Below are positions 50,130 to 61,818 of a stretch of 64,000 nt of DNA, piece by piece. Both the position numbers and the translations under genes were made by a program. Every line of letters begins with the position of its first letter. Position 1 is the stretch's first letter. The notes under the pieces were generated by a model. It was not told the origin of the DNA. It was given only the letters and a program-made list of their open reading frames with translations, and made no database searches. Source of the stretch: Todiramphus chloris collaris (taxonomy: Eukaryota > Chordata > Aves > Coraciiformes > Alcedinidae); contig JANVCC010000049.1 of NCBI GenBank assembly GCA_025345505.1, positions 8,089,568-8,153,567 of the forward strand, written 5' to 3'.

Positions 50130-50740
50130 ACAGAGCGGTTTGCACTGACGGGGTCTAAAGGATCACCAAGTTCAACCCCCCTGCCGTGGGCAGGGACATC
50201 TCCACTACAGCAGGTTGCTCAAACAGACCCAACCTGGCCCTCAACACTTCCAGCGAGGGGGAATCTACAACTCTGGGATATCTGTTCCAGTGTCTCACCA
50301 CCCTCACAGCAAAGAATTTCTTCCTAATAATCTAATCTAAATCTACCCTCTCTCAGTTTAAAACCATGACCCCTCAGCCTATCACTACTCTCCCTGATAA
50401 AGGGTCCCTCCCCAGCTTTCCTGCAGGCCCTCTAAGCACTGAAAGGCTGCCATAATGTCTACCCAGAGCCCTCTCCAGACTGAACAACCCCAACTCTCTC
50501 AGGCTGTCCTCACAGGAGAGGTTCTCCAGCCCCATGACCGTCTTCCACAGCCCTCCTCTGGTCCTGTCCTCGTTCCACTGGGGACCCCAGAGCTGGATGC
50601 AGCACTCCAGGAGGGGTCTCACCAAAGTGGAGCAGAGCTGCAGAGCCAGCTCTCTCAGGCTGCTGGTTGCACTCCTTGTGATGCAGCCCAGGATCCAACT
50701 GGCCTTCCGGGCAGAGAGTGCCCAGCAGTGTTTTCCAGTA
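50130..50740 (-). mobile_element. CR1 LINE, 5'-truncated 3' fragment
   Basis: The plus strand matches the reverse complement of the avian CR1 3' end. Recognisable blocks include AAGTTCAACCCCCCTGCCGT, CCAGTGTCTCACCACCCTCA, AAGAATTTCTTCCTAAT and GATGCAGCCCAGGATCCAAC. On the minus strand a broken frame keeps the end of the CR1 ORF2 protein (VRPLLECCIQLWGPQ, LRELGLFSLE). The terminal ATTCTATG repeats are missing or diverged, and the 5' part is truncated as in most CR1 copies. It lies in the INTS6L 5' intron in the transcript sense. It is a relic and not mobile. Confidence 0.88.
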
Positions 50741-51617
50741 AGACCACTGCTATTAGGGGGAGATGAAATGTTTACAGAGAGAACACTGCTCTTCCCCTAC
50801 CACTCTTGATTTAAACTCTAATGAATTTAAGAGTATTTCTTAATAAAATAACCAGTAACAATCTTCACTGGTATTTGGAGATTCTGCTCTTTTCCTTTTC
50901 TGAAAGCATTTGCTTGGCTTCCACCTCCTGCTGTGCTTGATCTGCTGCAGTGTGTGGTCAACAGCCTGCAGAACGTGCTGCCATTTTCCCCGTGCACAGC
51001 CAAGCAAGCTGAAGGCACAGGGAGCAGCTGATCATCCCTGGTTTGCCTTCAAAGACAATTATTTTTCATCTTACAGCCTCTCATAGGATCTTTAAAGATA
51101 AAGCTCAGCAGAGCTGCACCTTTTATATAAACAAAATACTCCAGAATTTCTCATTAAGCGAACAAGGGCAGCAAATGCAAGTATTTCCTAATTCCATATC
51201 CAGTTTTAAATAAAGGTCTGATTAGTCAGTGAGCTGCATTCTCTAGCTTATCCTCAAACAAGCTTTCTGAATCAAACACACCAAAATGAATGACAAGAAG
51301 CTCTACTTCCAAAAAAGCCTTTTTCCAGAAAGACTCTATAGCAGATGTATATAACTACACATGTATGTCAGGGACAGAAACTAAAGCCCCCCAGAGCACT
51401 ATAGTCTCCTCTCCATACATCTACAATAGGATCGTTCTCATGGTGGAACAGTCGAGTACCCGGTACAGAGCATATGCATAACGACTTCAACAAAGCACTC
51501 TGAGGTGATTAAATAATAATCTTTCCTAAATTCAAAACACTGCCACTAATGCTGCTTAGAAAAAAAGCACTGCTTTTATGTAGCACTATTTCCATTTGCC
51601 AGCAGAAACACTAATGA

Positions 51618-51653
51618 CCAAAAAAAAACCCCCACCAACCAAAACCCTACAAC
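51618..51653. repeat. A/C low-complexity tract
   Basis: A8, then C5 and ACCAACC motifs in the INTS6L 5' intron. Confidence 0.75.
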
Positions 51654-54600
51654 CTTAGAGGACCAAACAAAAAATATTCTACAAAGGCGGCAGAAGTAGA
51701 TACTATTTCAGTTGTTTATAAACCAATTATAACTCCGTGAGTAACTTATCCTTATGTTTCAATATTACATTCCTACTTAAGGCACTTTTATGCCTAGAAT
51801 TTATTAATACCAATCTGAACAGCCTTTGTCTTGCCACTATGTTACCAGCTTCTGCTTTGATAATTTATATAAGCAAATGACTGCAGCCTGTATAAACATA
51901 CCAAAAGACTTTCAAAAGTTATCTGGGAAAAAAAACAAGTAGCATAAGCAAAAATTTCATCCTGTTTACTTATGCCAAGTGGCAAAATGCAGTGTCATTT
52001 AGCCTTCTGTGTTGACAAGAGCAAGCTTTGGATACCATCCTGCGAAGCCCTGCGATTTGGAAGCAGCACACGACCTTCCAGCTCCTGCCTTCAGCCTCTG
52101 CAGGCAATCACAGTGAAAAAATCATCTACTTAAAAAGTAACATTTCGGCTGCAAGAGGAAGTGAAGATCTTCTAAAGTGCTTTGGACAGGGAAGCCACTA
52201 TGTTTTTCAGCCACAAGAGAGCACAGTAAAACATCACCGGGTTTAGAATACGGGTAGCACATCGGTGTGGTGACCTCAGCTACACCAGCTCCACTGCCAG
52301 AGGGGCTGGCATCTCTTGGTCGGTTGCTTGGTGGTGGGGGGCACTATTTGTTTGGTTTTTAAACATTCCTGAGCAACCTGGTTGTTTCCAACTATAGCTA
52401 AGCACATCTTGGTCAGCCTACAAGGGCAGATACTGAGGTTGGGCATTAGAGAAACAGTTCCAAAGTATTCTCTCTCCCCGTTTTAGCAGCTCCATGAAAG
52501 CCAGGGAGCTGTTCTTTTGAGGCTGCAAGTCTTCATCTTTAGTGTTTTTATAGGCAATGCCAAAAGACAGAACAGGAGTTTATTGTTCACTGGACTGCTT
52601 TCAGATCAGATTCAAAAACTATAACATTACTAAAAATAATCTTCCAAGAAGACAATTTGCAGTCTAGAGTGCCAATCACAACAGTCTGTGTTACCATACT
52701 CAATATTTATTTAAACATACAGATTTTTAGAGTTCTACTGATCTTTCCCTACAAAGAAGAATTGGATTTTTGGTATTACAACTCGTTTAAAGTAGTTAAG
52801 TTTCTCGATAGTTCCAGCTGTTATTAAATGTACCATCTTAGGAATACCAAGAGTAGTGCCTGTGGCATGGTAGGTTGTCAGTGACATCCATTTGGAAAAC
52901 AATAAAGAAAACAATAAAGAAAATAATTCACTTGTTGAAATCTGAAACTGCCCCTGCTATGGAATTTCCAAGTGCTGTGTGAAGATGGTGAAACCAGCAA
53001 TGCATTGTACCTTCCAAATCATTAGAACAGTTAATTTTTAAGTTACCTTTCTGTTCACTGGTACTTGTACACATGATCACCACCCAAACCTGTGCACGCA
53101 TGTGTGAGAAGCAAGTAGATGTTTCTTTTCCAGGGAACTGAGGTATTCTTTCATCCCCCCTGTAGCAGAGGCCAAATTATTTTCACCTCTTTGTAATCTC
53201 CTGCACACAAGCCCAGCGTTGCTCCATGGGTTCTGCAGCAGGGCATACCCTCCTATGTGACCTAGAAGTTCCCTGCCTCAGCAGCTTCTGCACAGAATTC
53301 CAGCAAACACTATCTCGGTCACCCCAGTTCTGCTACGACAAATCTTGGCAAAGAGGGAGAGGAGGAGAGATCCTGATACCACAGTGTTTCCCTTCCCCAA
53401 GAGCAGAGTCATGCTGCTTCTTGGTACAGAAGTGTCAGTGCCCGTGCTACCTCCATGTTTATTTGATGTTCAGAGATTTACTATTTCCGAACAACATACA
53501 GCAGAAGGAATGCCTATGCTATAAACAGTGTGTACAGGTTTGGGGGTTTTTAACCTTTAGAATTCCTAAAAATAAGTCAGCATCCCACAATCTACATCAC
53601 CTCCTAATTTCACCCTCTCACATGTTTGTCTGTGCTGTGCAAATAGGGCAGAAGGAATAGCCTGAAGAGACACAAACATTGACCCCCTTCCAAATGCTTA
53701 TGAATGCCATTTTTGAGACAACAGAGCTCTCAGGTTCTATCTATACCTTGGCTGCAGAACTACACCTCTCTCATTTCAGTATCTGTGCTCTCTAGTTACT
53801 TTTATGCAACCTAGCGGTCCTGTCACTGCTCAGTATCAAACAGCCCTTAGTAAAGAAACTCCAGATCAATTCTTTTTTGTTCTTGGCAGAGGATAGCATC
53901 ACAACACCCACCTCTTTGACAGATTAGCATACCTCCAGCACAGAACGATACTGGCACACAGGCCTGAAATCAGCTTATCATCAGGGTAGTGCTGAACACA
54001 ATGAGCCAGCTTGGATTCAAACTGTACTGTCCTGGATTCGGAGGACTAGTGAGTGCTGGTGGAAGTACATCAGCAGATCCTACTGGTCTGATGCAAAGCT
54101 GGGAGGAAGAGAAGGAAGGTTTGGAAGGACCGAGCCAGCTGTGTGCAACTGCTATCGCTGAGTTAGGCTCTCCAGCACACAGTAAATAATTTCTATTACT
54201 AGCTTAATTCCCCACTCTTCCAGTCTCCTCCTGCATTAGATGAGGGTTTGAAACACAAACAGCTGCTACCCCTATCCTTTGCTGGAAGAAAGTAAGACTA
54301 TAGGGGAGAGCTGGATGAAAAGACAAACAGACTTCAGCTAGCAGGCCAGGGGAGCCTGTCTTTAGCCTTTCCCATAGAAATCCGGTTCTGCAAAGCAGAA
54401 CAGGGAAGAGAGTTTGAGGGTAATACTTAAATATGACCCTACTGCAGGCACAAGGGAAACAAGCCCTGGTCACTCAAGCAGGTACACGCTGCTGCTCACT
54501 AGGAAACCAGCCTGACAACAAACCTTTTCAGTTCTCATTTGAGGAGTATCTTAATGTATAGTAAATTCACAGGTTTAGAATACTTCCTCACTAAGCCCAC

Positions 54601-55726
54601 AGAGCCTTCAAGTACAGTGAAGAGTCTACAAGAGCATCCATCACTTGACCCTCCTTACATTAGAGCAGTGAGCAACAGGTTAGTGTTTCAAAGCTAAAGC
54701 GTTGTGCAGAGTAAACAAATGGTTTCTTTGTCGAGTTGTTTCTGCTGGTTTTGTAGGACACTCCAACAGAAACCTAGTGGTCAAGCACTTCTTTAAATCC
54801 AGAGTGGACTTTTAATTAAAAAAAAAAAAAAAAGAATTCTTTAAAACCCACTTGCTCCAGTCCCAGTCAAATAAAAAGTCACAAAAGTTTTAATACAGAT
54901 AAAACATCTCCAAGAGGACAAAGAAGCATAAGCTGCTTTAATACATCTTTAGAAAAAAATACAACTTTTCAAAAAGACACTGGAGTAGATGATTCCTTTA
55001 ATCCCACACAGCTGAGACACTGTGCCATCAGATTTCCACCAGAGAGCTGTCATTTTACTTGTCACCATCCATTCCTAAGCACAATTCTTCTCTTTTCTCC
55101 AGCTCTGGGACAGACAACATACCTGGATAACAGACACAGTCTCTCCTCCCCTCACCCCAATTATTTTTTCCTACATAACTGGAGCAGCCTTACTGCAAGG
55201 GAGAATGTGTCACACGCTAGCTGCCTTTAGACCAGCGAGCAGTGCAGCACAAACAAGGCAGCTGCTCCTAAGGAGATGACAGGCACACTACTGCATCTCA
55301 GGCAGCTCGCTTCAGAAGAGCTGTCCTGCAGGTACAGTTCTCTCGTGGACTCCTCACTCAGTGCATGGGGTGCATCTTCCAGTTTTATTTCAGCTGAAAG
55401 CAGTCCAGCTCTTGCACTCCAAGGCAGGGCTGCAATGTGACTTGAGGTGCCCAGATCCCTTTAACTGCAGATTTCTAAGCTGAAATCTCCTGTTGGTACA
55501 CCCATCAGAGACTAACTCATTTATAAAATAGACTAGACCAGTTTGTTTTATAAAGCATGTATTGGTGAATGTGAACAAGATGAGAACTTCACTCTAGTGT
55601 GATATATAACTGTTATTGACAGACAGTTATTTAAATAGAAAAAAAGTAGTATTCCTTCATGCTATCCCAAAATAAAAGTTTTTAAAAATCCCCATCACCT
55701 TAGGAAACAAGCTCAAGCTACAGCAT

Positions 55727-55760
55727 GTTAAAGGTCTTTTCCAACCTTGATGATTCTGTG
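55727..55760 (+). mobile_element. Possible CR1 3' terminus
   Basis: TTAAAGGTCTTTTCCAACCT followed by GATGATTCTGTG resembles the last bases of CR1 (AAAGGTCCCTTCCAACC ... ATTCTGTG). Only about 35 bases match, so the call is tentative. Confidence 0.45.
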
Positions 55761-56050
55761 TGGTTCACTGTCCTTTTAAGGCAACTCCAATATTACACAA
55801 GATCTAGAAATGCTTCTCCATCAAGAAGAATTCAAGATGTTTATGTAAGAACTCATATTAATCTTTAAGAGTAGTATCCATGAAAAACACTAATAGAGGT
55901 TCTTAAGCTCCAGTTACAAAGCAAGTACCCGAGCCTTCTGTTACTGTTGGCATTTACAGAGAAGCAGTACCTTCACCTGTTAAAAATGTCAAACAGAGAT
56001 GCTCAAAGCTTAAACTATACCTGGAATCAAGTGGTAATAATAATCAATAC

Positions 56051-56098
56051 CAAGAAAAAAACCAAACAAACAAAACCAAAAACCCACACAAAACCCCT
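56051..56098. repeat. A/C low-complexity tract
   Basis: AACCAAACAAAC-type repeats over about 45 bases in the INTS6L 5' intron. Confidence 0.75.
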
Positions 56099-57480
56099 GT
56101 GCTACCTTTTTATTCATTACCTGCTGCTCCTGCTTTAATCTGTCTCTGGATTTAGGGTTTTGGTCAACAATATTTCACGCGTTTTGACAGTTACACTCGC
56201 CACGCTTTATGCTGCACAAGGATGAAAGGACTACACATGAAGAAAGGGAAGTATAAATACCAGAGATCACAGTATCACCCCGTTTCAAAAAGCATTCTTA
56301 TTTAAATAAAAACATTATCCAGTTAAAACCAGCTGTATTTCTGAAAAAGACTCAACAAGCTGGGAGATTACCATGCAGAGCTGAACCAGAACAAGCTACA
56401 TTTCACATAACTGCTTGATGAAGAACACAGATATAATTATCCAGTTTGCAGCTCTAGTACAGTAAGCAAACTGAGAGGCTACGTGCTTCTGTTAGCAGCA
56501 CAGTAGTCACTTAGAAATATCATTATGTGTGCATCTAAACCAAGCTCTGTAGAGAGGGCAACAGGTGAAACATGGAGGTTTCAATCAAAACAAAAAAAGC
56601 ATTTACCCACAGTGCCCCTTACTCTTCCAGCCCATGGAACACGCTCCCAATGTCAGCCAGCCCCCAGCTCTGTCCTCCTTGCCCCCCTCCTACTCCCAGC
56701 ATGGTTGGCAAAGGCACAAGGAGTACAGGCAATAGCTAACTGGTTACCCAGTGTGTGCTGTTAGCACGGGGTACATCTTCAGGGTACATCTTTGGGAATC
56801 AAGTGGAGGAGAATTACTGATGATCCTCTGGCTTTAGGGCCCAGAGCTGAGACAACCCAGCATGCACCACACATTTTAGGAACTGCCACTTTCCTCTGTG
56901 ACCCCTTCCAAAAGCACATCACAGAACTAGTGCAGCCTACCAAAACTGCTACATGCGTTGCAAGTTTACTTTGAATCTCAAGAAGGCAACAAATCTCGAG
57001 GGAGTCACCTAATAAAAGAAATTTCCTCAATTCATATCTGAAATGCTATCCAAGGCATTGCTGGGGAGTCAGAAAAAAAAAGACAAGACTTTATTCCAGA
57101 ATTACAATTCATGTGTTCATTGAAAGAACACAAATTGAGAAACTTCAACTAACTAGCCTAGCAAACACCAACTGCACCTTCAAGGCTGATACAGAAACAG
57201 ATTCACCAGTGGAGTTGGCAGCATTGTTATGGTCAGTTTTTCATTTCAGAGGAGGGTAAGTCACAGCTTTCCCCTAGAGTCAGACGGTTCCAGAGTGACT
57301 CTCTCAGCTTCAAGCTCTTTGATTAACTGGAGGTACTCAATGCCTGGCTCTACCTTGCAGCACCCCGAACACTTCACATCTTGTGACGCTGAGAACCTGG
57401 CAGACCAAAGACTATTCCCACCGAGTCAGCAGGGTTTGCAGGCTGCCTGTCTGGCAGCAGGAGGCCAGGCCATGCCCTGC

Positions 57481-57531
57481 TCCAGCCCAGGGCACCCAGG
57501 TCCCCCTCCAGCCCAGGGCACCCAGGTCCCC
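57481..57531. repeat. 26-bp direct tandem duplication
   Basis: Two copies of TCCAGCCCAGGGCACCCAGG plus TCCCC start at 57,481 and 57,507. Confidence 0.85.
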
Positions 57532-60500
57532 GGCCATGAGCGAGGGCACCACGGGCACAGGACGCCTGGCAGCAGCTAAAAGCACCCAGTGTTCTGCCTC
57601 AACAGATGCAGATTTTCCCACAAAGCAAGAGTTTAACTTTTCTTCCACCCCCCAAACAAACCTATTAGCTCTACTGCTAACATGCTATGAAGACCAATAC
57701 TAATGCATTATTCTCACTTGTAAGCAGAGCATAGCAACAGCAGCTTAACCACACTGTAGATCTTTGTTTTCAGTCAAATTAGTCGTTCAACAACATCCAT
57801 CTGATGAAAGTGTAAGAGTTTAAAAGCATCTCTGAATACATAGCCAACTCAACCCATCATCTTCATCTTTAATAAGCAAAAATAAGGAGTTCTGAAGTGT
57901 TGATTTTGTAGCCTAGAATAACATTTAATGCATCTAGTGCTGCTTTTCCCGGAGAGTTCGCACAGGAGCCCAAGCAAAGAATCACAGTAGCTGGGTGAAA
58001 TGCGAGACTGACCCTTTAGTTAGAAAATAAGGGGGGGAAGCTATTTAGAAGAAAACAAGGCTCTAGTTTTATTTATCAGGCAATAAGTAGTTCGAGTTTG
58101 AGATACTTGTAAATGACAGAAAAGAAACCTTTTCTTTCAAATACTCTGCAGAGTGAATACACAGATCAATACGAGTCTATGGGCAGCCACAGATCCTCAT
58201 CTGCACAATAATCAACTCAATACAAGAATGCACTTCTTGGCACTTGCTAAAACCTTAACCCTAGAACATGCTGCTTACAGCTGAAGTTGATTACTACACG
58301 CTTTTTTTTTCTGATTATTCTAATATTAGCAAGAAAAATGCAAAGCAAAAGATACCTTTAAATTACTACCTGCTCTTTTTTTTTGGGTGTGAGGGGGAGT
58401 AGACACACAAGAGTTACAGGTAAAGTGCTACACTGTAAGAATGAAGTCTAAAAAGCAAGAAAAAAATTCCAAGACTAAATCTACAAGAGTGAATTACTTA
58501 GTTTGTAACCTATGTTAAATAAAATCAGGAATACAGGTAATCAAAATATAGAAAGTCAAGAAGAGAATAGCTAAAGAGATCTGGAGAAATCCAGAACCTT
58601 CCTTTGGACACACTGCTCTCCCCTCCAAAAGCACTCATCTCCAGAAGACAAGTCACATGCTACAGAAACCACTTTCTTTCCATTTGATTCCAACTGTCTG
58701 AAGTATGAAAACACTACAGGAGACGGGACTAAGTTCTGTCTCTTCTTGTTCACAGTAAGCCCAGAACATCATTTCTGTCCCACTGCTGTAAATCACAGTT
58801 GTTTCCAGCACGCTGTTCTGAAAAATACGCAAGGGTAGAAGAGTCTACAACCTTCATTACCTTTTTCTGTTGTTACAGTTTGAGATAATCACCATTTAAT
58901 ATTGTATTCAGTTTTTACAAAGCTAAAAAAATAAACACCCATTTTCAGGATATCACAGAAGTACTGTGATATATTTGGTATATTTTTAGCTACACCACAA
59001 AGCCTGGTTACAAGGCCTCTGCCTTCTTCCATAAATACCAACCTCACACACCAAACTCAGATGGTAACAGCACACAAGGGGAGGAGGCAGCCAGTGAAGA
59101 CTGCACACGGCAGCAGCCATCAGCTGCACTGAGCCCCTTCCTTCTTACAGAACATCTCACTACAAAAATGCAACTAGGGAGACCCAACCCAACTGCTTGA
59201 TTCCACATTTTAAGCTTCTATTTTTAAAATAAAAGTGACCTTTGCACTGAGGATGAGTTAAGCCTCTTAGTGCAAATATATCTACTTTTGTCGAGTTTAT
59301 CCTGTAGTCTTAAGGGCTTACATCTTTGAATGTGTCCAAGATCAAATAAAGAACCAAATAAAAAGATGAAAAAATGAATTGCTGCAGTGGCTATGAACTG
59401 GTTTCCATTCAAGGTCTCTGGTATCTCATCAACAGTACAAAGCAGCAACACACTTCAGATGAAAACACAAGCTTTTAGTTTGCAGATGCCTGTAGAACCA
59501 GCATCGGTTAAAATATTGTCATTAAGAGTTAAACTAGCAGCACACTCTCCCCATGAAGACAGGCAGCGGGTGAAAGCATAAGTTCAACTATTTAACTAAC
59601 TTCAAAAAATAATGATAAATATGATGGCCAGGCAGAGTTTGGTCCATTGGATCTATCAAGAAGTTAATTTCTGAACTACCCTTCCATTTAAAACCAACTC
59701 CCTCCAAATATTTAATCACCTGATTCTTGCATGAACTTGAATTTTTGCGAGACACCTCAACTTCAGAATGTACCAAACTCTTTCTTTTAGAAGAATGAAT
59801 CACTCTGATTACTGGTTTGTTTGGCCTTTTAGAAGGGAAAGGTACAAAATTCTTTAGTATAGCACTTCCTCCTCATCACATCAGTTCCTGAAAAAGGCTG
59901 TTCACTACAGCTCACAAACAAAGGGCAGACAGAGAGCAGCAGCCACTCAGGACAGTGAGGAAGACGATTAACATGCTTATGCATTTTTAAAAGCATTTTA
60001 ACATGCTTTACACTACTCAGTATGTTGTCTCCCAAGAAAGGGAATGTGCTTTTTAAAGGACGTTCTACACTGGAACCCATTTAGTACCTTTGTAAGATAA
60101 AAGGAGCTACAATACTTTATTGCATGCTTGCTGCTGATAACACTAACTGATAATTCCTAAGCTTTTAGTAAAACGGGTTTTTTTTTTGTTTGTTTTTACA
60201 CTTTGAGAGATGTGCACTGCAGAACATAGAACAAACCTACCACACCAACAAGAACATTTTAGCAGTCTTTGGCCTCACTTGTCCAATTCCAAAATAGATG
60301 CTTAATTAAAAAAATAAACAAACACACCTTTGCATGCATACACACAGAGCACACATCCTTCATTCAAAGACTTAAAGTGGTAAGGCACTTAAATGGAAAG
60401 GAACAGGTAAAAACTGTTGGGTGAGGGATTCTCAAACAGAATATATTAAGTTGATTTTGTTTTGCCCTCAAAAAGATCTAGACAGCCAGGATTTGCAGGA

Positions 60501-61787
60501 GTGCTCCTTAAAGAAGTGACCGACTTCCGTTTCTTTTCTTAAATTATCTGTGTTTAACAGAGTAAACGCAATCGTTTGGCTTTAACCCACCAGTTATTTA
60601 TGCTGAAAGTCAACCTCCTGAAAACACACGAATTCTGTGACAAAACCCAAACCAAGCACAGTGGAAGGTGTATTGCAAGACTGGCAATTTGTGCTTAGTA
60701 CTTGCCAGGCACTGGAAGATGTTAGCGCTCAGGAATAAAAATATTGCTATGACCAACTCAAAACCCGTGTAGTGGTAAAACAGGAACAGCTACCTCTCTC
60801 CACTAAACACAGAACACAGCCTCCTAAATTAGTTATTGTGAACTGCACACCCTACCCACATTTCATCCAGTTCTTCAGTACTGGATCCTGCGTGGGTTTT
60901 TTCATCCTTCCAGTAATGCCTGGCTAGCAGCTTCACAAAGTTCGTGCATTATTTACAGCGTATCTGGAGAGAACGATAGACCTCTCCTATTTACCTCAGT
61001 TTTCTTTCCCTCTTGCACCTCCCTGATAGCAGCTTCCCTCCTGCCCCTGCTGCTGCTATCTGGCTCGCACCAAGCAATTCTGCCTGCATACCTCTCTACC
61101 AACTCGTAAGCCTCCAACTGTATTTCCAGCTGTTCCACAGAGCAGGTCAGACCAACCAGTACTTGCATTTGCAACAAGCCAGACCTTTTACATGTAAAAT
61201 TGATGGGTTTCAGTGTCTCCAGATTCCTATAAAAAAGCCTAATCATTTTAGGGTTTTTCTGTGGATTTATGAAGGGTTAGCTTGCTAGGTATTCCTCTGG
61301 TGTTCTCTGACAGAAGTTAAAACAAAAAAAAAAAAAAATGCATTTCCTATCACCTCAGGCAGCCTTCCTGAAGATCCCTGCCTCAAACCCAACAGGTTTC
61401 ACAGCTGGGTTCCTCTTTCTCCCTGCAGCTCAGGGTCAGGAGAGATGTTTCTTCCAGAAACAGACAGATCCGACATCTCTGCAGCACAGCCCATCCATTT
61501 GACACCTCCCCTTGCAGAGTCAGTGGCAATTGGTTACGTTCCACACCAGCACAGCTTCTATGTGAAAGCAGCGTTTAAAAATGGAGGCAAAAGCTTTTGT
61601 GCCACTAAAAAGAGATGGCAAAGTCAGTCTTCCTGAGTTTCACCTTATGAACTCAGCTTTGAAGCACTATTTTAGTACCATAAACGAACAGGTTAATTTA
61701 CATACAGTAAATGCCCTTTGGTAGGTGCTTAAAAGGGCCTTCTACAAATTCCTGTTCCAATCTCTAAGGTATTCCAATCCAACACCA

Positions 61788-61818
61788 AAGTCAAAGGTCA
61801 TCAAGCTCAACCCCTTAT
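61788..61818 (-). mobile_element. Possible CR1 3'-end scrap
   Basis: AAAGGTCATCAAGCTCAACC followed by CCTTATG vaguely resembles the reverse complement of the CR1 3' end. It is too short and diverged to be sure. Confidence 0.25.

Noticed and set aside
53226..53660. 144-codon plus-strand open frame rich in Cys
   Set aside because: No recognisable fold or signal peptide with a mature domain. It looks like chance in intronic sequence.
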